Part shown: positions 43,268 to 52,445 of the stretch, one piece after another
Layout of the letters: the number at the start of each line of letters is the position of its first letter
Numbering within the stretch: position 1 is the first letter of the stretch
Origin: Acidisphaera sp. L21
Lineage (GTDB): Bacteria > Pseudomonadota > Alphaproteobacteria > Acetobacterales > Acetobacteraceae
Length of the DNA: 64,000 nt
NCBI RefSeq assembly: GCF_009765685.1
Contig: NZ_LMUY01000102.1
Span: forward strand, 21,405-85,404
Direction: 5' to 3'
Notes under the pieces: model-generated
Seen by the model: the letters and a program-made list of their open reading frames with translations, nothing else
Told to the model about the DNA's origin: nothing
The model's database searches: none
Program-made: the position numbers and the translations under genes

Positions 43268-44899
43268 ATGCTAGAGCGCCGCGCCATGGACCTGCTCGAC
43301 ACCAGGCGGCCGCGTGTGCTGCTGATTGCGTTTTGCCTACTCGTTTGGTTGCCGGGGCTGTTCACCCTGCCGCCGACAGACCGGGACGAGAGCCGGTTCG
43401 CCCAGGCCAGCAAACAGATGATCGAGACCGGCGACTACGTCCGCATCATGAACGGGGACGAGCCGCGCAATCGCAAACCGATCGGCATCTATTGGCTACA
43501 GGTGCCGTTCGCAGCGGCCGCGCGCAGCCTACACCTGGCCACCGAGAACCCAGTCTGGCCCTATCGCCTGCCCTCGATGGCGGGCGGTCTGCTGGCGGTG
43601 CTGGCGACCTACGAAATCGGCCGCGCCATGGGCGACCGCCGGGCTGCATTGCTGGCGGCTGGGATGTTGGCCGCCAGCGTCATCGTTGTGGTCGAAACCC
43701 ATATGGCGAAGACCGATGCCGCGCTGCTCGGCGCCACCACGGTCGCCATGGCGATACTGGCCCGCGCCTATGCGGGGCTGCCGATTGGCCGCGGCGGGGC
43801 TGCGCTGTTCTGGATCGCGATGGGCGCCGGCATCCTGCTGAAGGGTCCGCTCACCCCGATGGTCGCCGGGCTCGCCGCGCTCAGCCTCGCCATCGCCGAC
43901 CGTCGTGCAGGGTGGCTGAGGGCGCTGCGGCCCAAAAGCGGCGTCGTGTTGATGTTGCTGGTGGTGCTGCCGTGGTTCATCGCGATCGGCGTGGCGACGC
44001 ACGGTGCCTTCTTCAGTGACGCAGTGGGCGGCGATCTGGGTCGCAAACTGGCCAGCGGCGATGACGCGCATGGCGGTCCCCCCGGCCTGCATCTGCTGCT
44101 GCTGCCCCTCCTGGCCTTTCCCGGCACGCTGCTCGTGCTGCGGGCACTCCCCACTCTCTGGCGCCAACGACGAGAGGCACCGACGCGCTTCCTGGTGGCC
44201 TGGATCATCCCGTCCTGGATCGTTTTCGAGGCTGTTCCCACCAAGCTGCCGCACTATACGCTGCCGCTCTACCCGGCGATCTTCCTGCTGGCCGGCCAGG
44301 CATGGGTCGCGGCGCAGCCTGGCGGGCTATGGTCCAGGCGGATCGCGCCCGGCATCACCCTGTTGGCGGCCGCGGTGCTTGGCCTGGGGGCTGCGGCGTT
44401 GCCAATCGTGATCCATGCGTCCTGGATGCTGGGTCTCCCGGCTCTGCTGGCCGCTTGCCTTGCGGGCTGGCTGGCGATCCAGCCCACACGCCCAACCATC
44501 GCCCTGGCGGCGATGCTGTTGGTCACCGCCTCCCTCCTTGGCTGGGAATTGCCGCACGCGGCTCCCCTGTGGCTCGCCCCGCGGATCGAACAGGCGCTGA
44601 CCCAGGCCGGGCTGTCCAACCAACCGCTCGCCGCAGTCGGCTTCCACGAACCGAGCCTGATGCTGCTGGCTGGCACTGGCACGGTCATGGCCGCGACCGG
44701 CGCCGACGGAGCGCAAGCGCTGGCGGATGGCAAGGCGGCCTCCGCCGCCATATCGGACCGGGACGAGGCATCGTTCAACGCCGAGGCTACCAAGCTCGGC
44801 CTGTCACTGCGCACGCTGGGCGCACTGCCGGGCTTCAACTACTCTCGCGGGCGAAACACACTGATGACGCTGTACGCCCTGGTGAAGCCCGCCTCCTAA
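43268..44899 (+). CDS. ArnT-like membrane glycosyltransferase (GT-C fold)
   Basis: A 543-residue inner-membrane protein with about a dozen TM helices. The first periplasmic loop has the catalytic Asp/Glu pattern TDRDESRFAQASKQM, followed by NRKPIGIYWLQ, the hallmark of ArnT-type lipid-linked-sugar transferases. Later features are ETHMAKTDAAL, GILLKGPLTPM and PTKLPHYTLPLYPA. ArnT adds aminoarabinose to lipid A; relatives modify other acceptors. No arn operon is in the window, so substrate is open. A start at 43286 is an alternative. It ends tail to tail with the next gene. Confidence 0.9.
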   Translation: MLERRAMDLLDTRRPRVLLIAFCLLVWLPGLFTLPPTDRDESRFAQASKQMIETGDYVRIMNGDEPRNRKPIGIYWLQVPFAAAARSLHLATENPVWPYRLPSMAGGLLAVLATYEIGRAMGDRRAALLAAGMLAASVIVVVETHMAKTDAALLGATTVAMAILARAYAGLPIGRGGAALFWIAMGAGILLKGPLTPMVAGLAALSLAIADRRAGWLRALRPKSGVVLMLLVVLPWFIAIGVATHGAFFSDAVGGDLGRKLASGDDAHGGPPGLHLLLLPLLAFPGTLLVLRALPTLWRQRREAPTRFLVAWIIPSWIVFEAVPTKLPHYTLPLYPAIFLLAGQAWVAAQPGGLWSRRIAPGITLLAAAVLGLGAAALPIVIHASWMLGLPALLAACLAGWLAIQPTRPTIALAAMLLVTASLLGWELPHAAPLWLAPRIEQALTQAGLSNQPLAAVGFHEPSLMLLAGTGTVMAATGADGAQALADGKAASAAISDRDEASFNAEATKLGLSLRTLGALPGFNYSRGRNTLMTLYALVKPAS

Positions 44900-45369
44900 T
44901 CGTCCGACTGGGATCGCGCCTGCGGCCTGCGGGCGTTGCGGCCAGTGAAGGAGAGTTCTTCCAGGTTGCACAGGTTTTGCCGCCGTATCACCTCTTCCCG
45001 GTGGTCGTGGTAGACGACGCGCACATCGAACTGGCAGCCCGTCTCCTGTGTCGGCCCGGCGATGACACGGTTATGCGCCGGGATCGCCAGCGTGCCGAGC
45101 AGGTCATCCCCCCAAGAATCATCCTTGGTGGGGGAGATATTCAGATTGTCGATCGTCTGGTCGCTGTCGTTGATCAACGTGAAGCGTGCGTTGTGCCCAT
45201 CTCCATGGCCACGGTCTCTTCGCCCCTCGGGCGCCGAGTTCCCCATCTGCGGCGGTTGATCGAAGTTCTTCTGCGCCAGTGCCTGGCCCATCGGTAGGCC
45301 CAGCGGCAGGCAAGCCGCCAGCCACCCCGCCATGGCGATCCGTAAGGTAAGGCGGTGTCGGCCGGTCAT
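44896..45369 (-). CDS. Small exported protein, function unknown
   Basis: A 157-residue protein with a signal peptide cleaved near ALA (residue 32). The mature N-terminus is low in complexity (Gln, Pro, Gly, His, Arg). The C-terminal part is a compact domain, ARFTLINDSDQTIDNL through DLLGTLAIPAHNRVIAG to CQFDVRVVYHDHREEV and a second cysteine, which looks like a beta-sandwich with one disulfide, similar in outline to small surface-associated proteins of Rhodospirillales. The start at 45369 is chosen for its GGAGA ribosome site. An eight-base A/T run and a GCCCGGC/GCCGGG pair lie just upstream. Confidence 0.7.
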   Translation of the reverse strand: MTGRHRLTLRIAMAGWLAACLPLGLPMGQALAQKNFDQPPQMGNSAPEGRRDRGHGDGHNARFTLINDSDQTIDNLNISPTKDDSWGDDLLGTLAIPAHNRVIAGPTQETGCQFDVRVVYHDHREEVIRRQNLCNLEELSFTGRNARRPQARSQSDD

Positions 45370-45575
45370 CGCTGTCTCCTGCTTCGGTCGCCGGCGGCAA
45401 TTTCTGCCCGGCAAAAAAAACCGCGCAAGGCAGATTTCGCCGGGTGAGGAAAGTTCACGTTAATCTCTTCCTGTGAGACTTGGCACCATAGAGCGCACCA
45501 AAACGAAGCGCACGATCCATTGTCTCGCAGATGAGCGGCCGCCGCTCAATGTCCAGGCCACGCAGGAGACCGCGT

Positions 45576-46790
45576 GTGCAAGCTTCAGATGTCGCTTCCT
45601 ACTCCAATGGCGGTCTCAGCCGCCGCCGCCTCCTGCCTGGCATGGCCCTGATGACCGCTGGCATCGGCGCCGGGATGGTGCAGTTCGCGCCGGAGTGGAA
45701 CGATATCGCGCCGAACCGGCCGCAGCGCGAGTCGAGCTATACCAACGCGATGGATGCCAGCCCCGCCAGCACCGCACCGACCTTCAAGGCCCCGCCATCC
45801 CCGGCGCCGCGCGCCCACTCGGCCGAGATGCGCCAGGATTGGGCAGCCTTTCGCCACCAATACATCACCCCCGAGGGCCGCGTCATCGACACCGGAAACG
45901 GCAACGCCTCCCACAGCGAGGGGCAGGGCTGGGGCTTGATCGGCGCCCAGGCCGCCGACGATCACGAGACGTTCGAGCGCCTGCTGGAGTGGACGACCCA
46001 TAATCTGCGCCGCCGTCCGAACGACAACCTGCATGCCTGGCGCTACAGGCCGACTGACGCCAACCCCGTGTCCGACTTGAACAACGCCACCGATGGCGAC
46101 TTGTACATCGCCGCTGGCCTGGCCCGCGCCGCCGTGCGCTGGCAGCGTCCGGACTACGCGGCGCAGGCGGCACGGATCGCCAAGGACATATTGGGCCTGG
46201 TCCGCACCGTCGGCACGCGCACCGTGCTGCTGCCCGGCGCCGTCGGGTTCGAAAAGCCGGACTGCCTGATCATCAACCCGTCCTACTACGCATTCGGCCT
46301 GTTCCCGGACCTCGCCGCGCTGGCGCCGTCTCCGAAATGGGAGATGCTGCGGCGGGAAGGAGCGGCGCTGATCCTGCAGGCGCGCTACGGCAAGTGGATG
46401 CTGCCGCCGGATTGGGTGCGCGTGGACCGGGCCGATGGCTCGCTGGGGATCGCGCCGGGTTGGCCGCCGCGCTTCTCCTGGGACGCGATCCGCGTGCCGA
46501 TGCATCTTGCCTGGGGCGGCATCGCGGCCGAACCGCTCTTCACCTCGTTCCACAAATACTGGACGGCGCAGCGTGCCGTGCAGCCCGCCTGGGTCGACCT
46601 GCGGACCGAGGAAGTGGCCCCGTATTCCGCCCCCGCCGGGATCCGTGCCGTGGCCACGCTGGCAAGCCACACGATGGGTCTGGACAGGACGAGCGCGCTG
46701 CCTTCTGTTATGGCAGCCAATGATTATTACGGCGCTGGGCTGGTTCTGTTGTCGCGAATTGCGGCGGAGGAGGCTGGTCGCGCAGCATAG
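45576..46790 (+). CDS. GH8 endoglucanase of the cellulose operon (CMCax/BcsZ type)
   Basis: A 404-residue glycoside hydrolase family 8 protein, the endo-beta-1,4-glucanase always found with bacterial cellulose synthases. It has a Tat-like or Sec-like N-terminus (SRRRLLPGMALMTAG), the catalytic acid region SEGQGWGLIGA and the base region NNATDGDLYIAAGLA, plus PSYYAFGLFP and FSWDAIRVPMHLAWGG. It trims misassembled glucan chains so that ribbons form properly. The GTG at 45576 is the best start: AGGAGA stands six bases upstream, while the ATG at 45531 has none. It opens the locus, followed by the Ccp-like gene and bcsAB, as in Komagataeibacter. Confidence 0.93.
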   Translation: MQASDVASYSNGGLSRRRLLPGMALMTAGIGAGMVQFAPEWNDIAPNRPQRESSYTNAMDASPASTAPTFKAPPSPAPRAHSAEMRQDWAAFRHQYITPEGRVIDTGNGNASHSEGQGWGLIGAQAADDHETFERLLEWTTHNLRRRPNDNLHAWRYRPTDANPVSDLNNATDGDLYIAAGLARAAVRWQRPDYAAQAARIAKDILGLVRTVGTRTVLLPGAVGFEKPDCLIINPSYYAFGLFPDLAALAPSPKWEMLRREGAALILQARYGKWMLPPDWVRVDRADGSLGIAPGWPPRFSWDAIRVPMHLAWGGIAAEPLFTSFHKYWTAQRAVQPAWVDLRTEEVAPYSAPAGIRAVATLASHTMGLDRTSALPSVMAANDYYGAGLVLLSRIAAEEAGRAA

Positions 46791-46802
46791 ACGGGGGACG
46801 AT

Positions 46803-47525
46803 ATGAGTGAAGAGTCAAACGACGTAACCAAGGCGCTTGCCGCGTTCGGGGCTCCGTCGATCCGCTACCATAGCTTCGGCCAGTCGCAGACCCGGCCGTC
46901 TCTGACCCTGCCGCGACGTCCTCTTGTAACGCCCGTTGTTTCACCGCCCGTTGTTTCACCGGCCGTGGTGGCCGATACCGAGATCACGCAGCAGAGCGAA
47001 CCGACCGCCGCGCCTGAGCCGGCGCCGCAGGGCTACATGCCACCTGCGCCCCTCATGGTGACCCCGGTTGCTCCGGCGTTCGTCGCGCCAGCGCCTGCTC
47101 CCCTACCATCTGCTCCGCTGACGGCTACTCCCCTGGCCCCAGTGACCGGCCGACCGATCCAGGCGCCCCCGATGATGCGTCCTGCGCCGCTCTTTCCGCC
47201 GGCTGCCACCGTGGCGCCCCCACCCCGTCCGCTCGCCGAATGGGCCGCCCCCGCATCGGTCGCTCCGATTCCGGCCATGCCACAACCCGTGGTTGTGCCC
47301 TCGATCCCGGTGACGCCGCCCGACACGGAGACATTCGATTCGGCACCTGTTGCACCGCAGCCGCGCATGGCCGTGCCGCCGGCGCCGGTTCTCCACCCTC
47401 CAGGGGTGCACCCGCTTGCCGCCGCCGCAGCGAACGGCGCGCCGGCTATGACGGCGCGGAAAACTTTATTCCCCAACTATCACAGCAGTTTAGTTGACGT
47501 GTTCGAGTTTCTCGCCGCGTCCTAA
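46803..47525 (+). CDS. Cellulose-complementing protein (Ccp)-like
   Basis: A 240-residue protein, mostly a low-complexity proline/alanine/valine linker bounded by two short ordered ends. The N-terminus has KALAAFGAPSIRYHSFG, reminiscent of the LRSFGVEGGQYSYRPF segment of Komagataeibacter CcpAx. The C-terminus reads TLFPNYHSSLVDVFEFLAAS, similar to the FFP and MAEVFMTLGG segments of CcpAx. Ccp works with BcsD to array cellulose terminal complexes along the cell. Position between the GH8 gene and bcsAB is the same as in Komagataeibacter, which is the strongest argument. Overall identity is low, so a BcsP-like role is also possible. Confidence 0.7.
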   Translation: MSEESNDVTKALAAFGAPSIRYHSFGQSQTRPSLTLPRRPLVTPVVSPPVVSPAVVADTEITQQSEPTAAPEPAPQGYMPPAPLMVTPVAPAFVAPAPAPLPSAPLTATPLAPVTGRPIQAPPMMRPAPLFPPAATVAPPPRPLAEWAAPASVAPIPAMPQPVVVPSIPVTPPDTETFDSAPVAPQPRMAVPPAPVLHPPGVHPLAAAAANGAPAMTARKTLFPNYHSSLVDVFEFLAAS

Positions 47526-47570
47526 CCAGCGCTAGCAATGGCTGCACTAGCCTGGTTCCTTCCATCTGCG

Positions 47571-47593
47571 TCAGGACGTCAGTTGTCCTGACA
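47571..47593. repeat. 8-bp inverted repeat between the ccp-like gene and bcsAB
   Basis: GTCAGGAC (47571-47578) and GTCCTGAC (47586-47593) are perfect inverted copies with a seven-base spacer, in the 235-base gap between the Ccp-like gene and bcsAB. A weaker stem (CCAGCGCTAG and CTAGCCTGG, 47527-47556) lies just before it. Neither has a T-run. The pair could be a partial terminator or an operator that sets bcsAB expression apart from the upstream genes. Confidence 0.5.
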
Positions 47594-47760
47594 TGCCATA
47601 TCCAGCACACGGCTGTGTTGCGCTTGGGCAACAGCCGGTGCGGGTATGATGGAACGTTCGTGCACCACTCTGCCGCATTCCCTGTGCGCGTGGTAAAAAC
47701 TGTCGCACAAAGACGTTACTCTGCTGGTCATCCCCGTTTCGTAGGTGGGAAATTGTTGCA

Positions 47761-50700
47761 ATGAGTGAGACGGTTCGAGTTCGACGGGCGCGGTGGCAAG
47801 GTGTTCCGCACAGCAGTCTGGTTAGCCGTCTCATCGACATCGTGTGCGGTGTTATCGGTGCCATCCTGCTGCTGGCCGTCGCAACCGTGCAGTTGGACCC
47901 GCGTCAGCAGGCGATCCTGGCAGTGACCTCGGCGATCGTGTTCTTGATCGCCAACCGCTTCAAAGGCCGTTACGTCTCCGTCTTCCTCGTCATCCTGAGC
48001 CTTGCGGTTTCGATGCGCTATATCTTCTGGCGCGTCACCGAAACGCTCGACTTCGGCAGCCTTATCGAACTCCTGCTCGGCATGGTTCTGGCGCTAGCCG
48101 AATGCTACGCGATCATCGTCCTCGTGCTCGGCTACATCCAGACGCTGTGGCCGTTGGAGCGCAGGCCGATTCCAATGCCGGACGACATCGCGCTATGGCC
48201 GACCGTCGACGTGTACGTCCCCACCTATAACGAACCGATGTCGATCGTGCGCGCCACCGTGCTGGGCTGCATGGCGATCGACTGGCCGCCGGAGAAGATG
48301 CGCGTCTATCTGCTGGACGATGGGCGCCGCGAAGAATTCCGCGAGTTCGCGGCCGAGTGCGGCATTGGCTACATCACCCGCACCAACAACAATCACGCCA
48401 AGGCCGGCAACCTCAACAACGCGCTGTTGCAGACCGATGGCGAGTTCGTTGCCGTGTTCGATAGCGACCACATCCCGACCCGCGCCTTCCTGCAGATGAC
48501 GATGGGCTGGATGATTGCGGAGCCGCGCAACGCGCTGGTGCAGACGCCGCACCATTTCTACTCGCCGGACCCGTTCCAGCGGAACCTCGCCGCCGGCACC
48601 CGCGTGCCGTCCGAGGGCAACATGTTCTACGGCCTGGTGCAGGACGCCAACGACTACTGGAACTCGACTTTCTTCTGCGGTTCGTGCGCGGTGCTTCGCC
48701 GGGCGGCCCTGGAAGAGATCGGCGGGTTCGCGGTGGAGACGGTGACCGAAGACGCGCACACGATGCTGAAGATGCATCGCCGCGGCTGGGACAGCGCCTA
48801 TCTGCGCCTGCCGCTGGCGGCAGGCCTCGCAACCGAGCGCCTGATCCTGCACATCGGCCAGCGCATCCGCTGGGCCCGCGGCATGATCCAGATCTTCCGC
48901 CTGGACAACCCGATGTTCGGGCCGGGGCTGACCCTGGGGCAGCGCGTTTGCTACCTGCAGGCGATGGGCCACTTCTTCTTTGCCCTGCCGCGCGTGATCT
49001 TCCTCACCGCGCCGCTCGCCTTCCTGCTGTTTGGGTTAAACATCATCGCCGCGTCGCCGCTGGCCATCGTGTCCTACGCGCTGCCGCACATTTTCCACTC
49101 GGTCGCGACGAACTCCCGCCTGCAGCGCAACAACCGCCACTCGTTCTGGTCCGAAATTTACGAGACGGTGCTGGCGCTCTTCCTGGTGCGGGTGACGATG
49201 GTGACGCTGTTCGCCCCGCGCCGCGGCAAGTTCAACGTGACCAACAAGGGCGGTTTGCTCGAAAACGGCTATTTCGATCTGGGCGCTGTCTATCCGAACC
49301 TGATCCTCGCCTTCTTCTTGGTGGCGGGCGTGATCCGCGGCTTGGTCGGGATGATCTTCTTCCATACCGAACAGCTGACCTTCCAAGCGCTGCTGCTGAA
49401 CACGATCTGGGGCGGCTTCTCCCTGCTGACCGTGATGGCCGCGCTGGCCGTTGGGCGCGAGACACGCCAGATGCGTACCCGCGCCCGCGTCCGCGCGACG
49501 GTGCCCGTGTCGATCATTCTGCCCGATGGCCGTGCCGTGAACGGCATCACGCAGGACCTTTCACAGGGCGGCAGCTCCGTCGTGTCCGAGCGTCCGCTGG
49601 GCGTCACGGATGGCGCCATGGTGCAGCTGGAGTTCGTCCTAGGTGGTGAGCCGGTCGTGATCCCGGCGCGTCTGCTGCGGTGGGAGCAGCGCTTCCTGCA
49701 AGTAAGCTTCCAACCGGCCAGCGTCGCCGACGAGGCAGCTATTGTTCAAGTTGTTTTTGGCCGGGCCGATGCCTGGACCGATTGGAGCGCCTATCCGGTG
49801 GATCGTCCCCTCGCCAGCCTATACCGAGTTCTCGTCAGCATTCGCGGCCTGTTCCGTGCACCGGACCGTGCGCCGCGCCGCCCGACCGGGAGCGGTCCGC
49901 AAGCCCCCGGTCGCCGTCAGCTGGTTGGCACCGCCGCCGCCATCGCGCTGATGCTGGTACCGGCCGCCGCCCACTCGCAGGGCACGGTCGGGCAGGGCGC
50001 CCAGCCCGGCGGTTTCGTCATCCGGCCGCTGCCGGGTGCCGCACCCGCGATCCAAGCGCCGCGCGCCCCAGGTCTGCTTGGCACGCCGGTTGGCACGACG
50101 CCCGGCGGCACGACCCCCGGCGGCACGACCAATGTTGGTAGCGCGCCCGGCGCTGTGGTTGCGCCCCCGCCGGCCGCCACCGTCGACCAGTCGCCGCCAC
50201 CGCCATTGCCCGGGGGTGCGCCATCTAGCCTGGTGATGCCCGCGAGCACCGCGCCCGCCAGCTTCACCCCGACGCCTGGTGCAACCGCCGGGCAGTCGCG
50301 TCAATTGGTGCTGACGCTGCATCAACTGGGCGCCCTTGGCCCATTGACCCTGCGCGGCACCAGCGAGTTGCAGGGCGTCCAATTCGGCATCCGCGCCGAC
50401 GAGGTCGTTACCGCCGCCACGTTAAACCTGTCCGGCGCGATGTCCCCGGCGCTGATCCCCGAATTCAGCAACGTCACCGTGACGATGAACGAACAATATG
50501 TCGGCACCATCCCGGTCAACCGCGACCAGCCCCGGTTCGAGAATTTCGAGCTGCCGGTCAGCCCTGTGTTCTTCCAGGACAACAACCGCCTGAACTTCCG
50601 CTTCACCGGCCGCTACACGCCAGAGTGTAACGATCCGCTGAGCGGCCTGCTGTGGTCCACGATCTCCGACACGTCGACGCTGACGTTGACGCTGGAGCGT

Positions 50701-52431
50701 CTGCCGCCGCAGCGCGATCTGTCTCGCCTGCCGCTGCCATTCTTCGATCCGCACGAAAAGACCATGTTGTCGCTGCCGTTCGTGCTGCCGGCGAACCCGT
50801 CCAACGAGTCGCTGCAGGCCGCGGGTATCGTGTCCTCCTGGTTCGGCCAGCTTGCCGACTTCCGCGGCGCTACCTTCCCGGTCGTGACCGATGCGCCGAG
50901 CGAGGGTAACGCCATCGTCGTCGTGACCGGCACCGATCGCCCGGCCAACATCACCCTGCCGCCGCTGAATGGTCCGACCCTGGCCGTGGTACCAAACCCG
51001 AACGACCCGGCGTCTTCGCTGCTGGTGATCGCCGGGCGCACCGGGCCGGAGGCAATGGCCGCCGCAACGTCGTTGACTCTGGGCAGCCGCACGCTGTCGG
51101 GCGATGCATCGACTGTGGTGGTGCCGGATGTGGCCAAGCGCGTGCCGTACGACGCGCCGGCCTGGATCCCGTCCGACCGCGCCGTGAAGTTCGGCGAACT
51201 GGTGGATGCGTCCGAACTGCAGGGCACCGGCTACGTGCCCGGCACGATGCGCGTGCCATTCCGCACCGCACCGGACCTGTATACGTGGCACAATCGCACC
51301 TTCCCGATGGAGCTGCGCTACCGCGCCCCTCCTGGGCCGATCGAGGACCTGGCCGTCTCGCGCCTGGACGTTGGGATCAACGATCTCTATCTGTCCAGCC
51401 TGCCTCTCGCGTCCGAGCCGTCGCGCACTGCCTCCTGGTTCTCCCGCCTGTTCAACTTCGGCGTAACGCAGCCCACGTCCCGGGTTGATGTGCCGCCGTA
51501 CCAGGTGTTCGGCCAGAACGATCTGCAGTTCTTCTTCGACACCCGTCCGCTGCATCGCGGCGATTGTGTGGCCATCCCGCAGGATGTCCGCATGGCAGTC
51601 GACCCAGACAGCACGTTCGACATCAGCCGCGCCTATCGCTTCGCCCAGCTGCCGAACCTGGCGTACTTCGTCAGCTCCGGCTTCCCCTTCACCCGGATGG
51701 CGGACCTGTCCGACACCGCGGTGGTCCTGCCGGCCCAGCCGAACCCGGTTGAGGTTGGCGCCTATCTGGACATGATGGGCCGCATCGGTTCGCTGACGGG
51801 TTACCCGGTGCTGCACCACGTGGTGGTCAAGCCCGACGCCCTCAACAGCGTCTCCGACCGCAACATCCTGCTGATGGGCACGATCAATCGCCTTGGCCCA
51901 GCAGCGGACTTGCTGCGGAACTCGCCCTACCGGGTGAACGGCAACCGCCTAACGGTCGAGGTCGCCAACGGCCTGGACAGCGTCCGCCGCCTGTTCGGCG
52001 ACCCAGGGCGTGAGGATCGGACGCGTGCGACCACGGTGCTGAATGCCAGTGTCGGCAATGACACCGCGGCGCTGGTTGGCGCGCAGAGCCCGATGAATAG
52101 CGGCCGGTCGGTCGTGGCGGTTCTGGGCGGCGCACCGGCGGCAGTCGAAAGCATCGTGACCACGCTGCGCGATCCGGATCAGTCGCCGATGATCCAGGGT
52201 GACCTGTCCCTGCTCTCGGGCGGCCGGTTCACCTCGTATCGGGTGGCCGCCGAATACACCACCGGCACGCTGCCGTTCTGGCTGTATCCGTCCTGGCTGC
52301 TGCGCGACTCTCCGCTTGGGATCATCGGCGTGATGATCATCGGGTGTCTGCTCGTCGCCATCTTCTACTTCTTTGCACTGCGCCGTCGGGCGGCGCTGCG
52401 TACCCGCACCATCCCGACCCGGCGTCTCTGA
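47761..52431 (+). CDS. bcsAB: Fused cellulose synthase BcsA-BcsB
   Basis: A 1556-residue fusion of the catalytic and periplasmic subunits, as in Komagataeibacter AcsAB (about 1550 residues). Residues 1 to about 715 are BcsA: membrane helices, GT2 motifs DDG (about 186), DSDH (about 233), FFCGS, TEDAHT (about 328) and QRIRW (about 367), then a PilZ domain with RxxxR near 571-577 and DLSQGG near 599 that bind c-di-GMP. The second part, from about residue 720, begins with a signal-like helix and is BcsB, with carbohydrate-binding and flavodoxin-like repeats and a C-terminal TM helix before RRAALRTRT. It polymerises UDP-glucose and exports the chain. The frame is intact throughout. Confidence 0.97.
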   Translation: MSETVRVRRARWQGVPHSSLVSRLIDIVCGVIGAILLLAVATVQLDPRQQAILAVTSAIVFLIANRFKGRYVSVFLVILSLAVSMRYIFWRVTETLDFGSLIELLLGMVLALAECYAIIVLVLGYIQTLWPLERRPIPMPDDIALWPTVDVYVPTYNEPMSIVRATVLGCMAIDWPPEKMRVYLLDDGRREEFREFAAECGIGYITRTNNNHAKAGNLNNALLQTDGEFVAVFDSDHIPTRAFLQMTMGWMIAEPRNALVQTPHHFYSPDPFQRNLAAGTRVPSEGNMFYGLVQDANDYWNSTFFCGSCAVLRRAALEEIGGFAVETVTEDAHTMLKMHRRGWDSAYLRLPLAAGLATERLILHIGQRIRWARGMIQIFRLDNPMFGPGLTLGQRVCYLQAMGHFFFALPRVIFLTAPLAFLLFGLNIIAASPLAIVSYALPHIFHSVATNSRLQRNNRHSFWSEIYETVLALFLVRVTMVTLFAPRRGKFNVTNKGGLLENGYFDLGAVYPNLILAFFLVAGVIRGLVGMIFFHTEQLTFQALLLNTIWGGFSLLTVMAALAVGRETRQMRTRARVRATVPVSIILPDGRAVNGITQDLSQGGSSVVSERPLGVTDGAMVQLEFVLGGEPVVIPARLLRWEQRFLQVSFQPASVADEAAIVQVVFGRADAWTDWSAYPVDRPLASLYRVLVSIRGLFRAPDRAPRRPTGSGPQAPGRRQLVGTAAAIALMLVPAAAHSQGTVGQGAQPGGFVIRPLPGAAPAIQAPRAPGLLGTPVGTTPGGTTPGGTTNVGSAPGAVVAPPPAATVDQSPPPPLPGGAPSSLVMPASTAPASFTPTPGATAGQSRQLVLTLHQLGALGPLTLRGTSELQGVQFGIRADEVVTAATLNLSGAMSPALIPEFSNVTVTMNEQYVGTIPVNRDQPRFENFELPVSPVFFQDNNRLNFRFTGRYTPECNDPLSGLLWSTISDTSTLTLTLERLPPQRDLSRLPLPFFDPHEKTMLSLPFVLPANPSNESLQAAGIVSSWFGQLADFRGATFPVVTDAPSEGNAIVVVTGTDRPANITLPPLNGPTLAVVPNPNDPASSLLVIAGRTGPEAMAAATSLTLGSRTLSGDASTVVVPDVAKRVPYDAPAWIPSDRAVKFGELVDASELQGTGYVPGTMRVPFRTAPDLYTWHNRTFPMELRYRAPPGPIEDLAVSRLDVGINDLYLSSLPLASEPSRTASWFSRLFNFGVTQPTSRVDVPPYQVFGQNDLQFFFDTRPLHRGDCVAIPQDVRMAVDPDSTFDISRAYRFAQLPNLAYFVSSGFPFTRMADLSDTAVVLPAQPNPVEVGAYLDMMGRIGSLTGYPVLHHVVVKPDALNSVSDRNILLMGTINRLGPAADLLRNSPYRVNGNRLTVEVANGLDSVRRLFGDPGREDRTRATTVLNASVGNDTAALVGAQSPMNSGRSVVAVLGGAPAAVESIVTTLRDPDQSPMIQGDLSLLSGGRFTSYRVAAEYTTGTLPFWLYPSWLLRDSPLGIIGVMIIGCLLVAIFYFFALRRRAALRTRTIPTRRL

Positions 52432-52445
52432 GGAAACCGTCTGCC

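Noticed and set aside
45531..45575. ATG start 15 codons upstream for the GH8 gene
   Set aside because: No ribosome site, and the added residues are arginine-rich; the GTG at 45576 has AGGAGA at ideal spacing.
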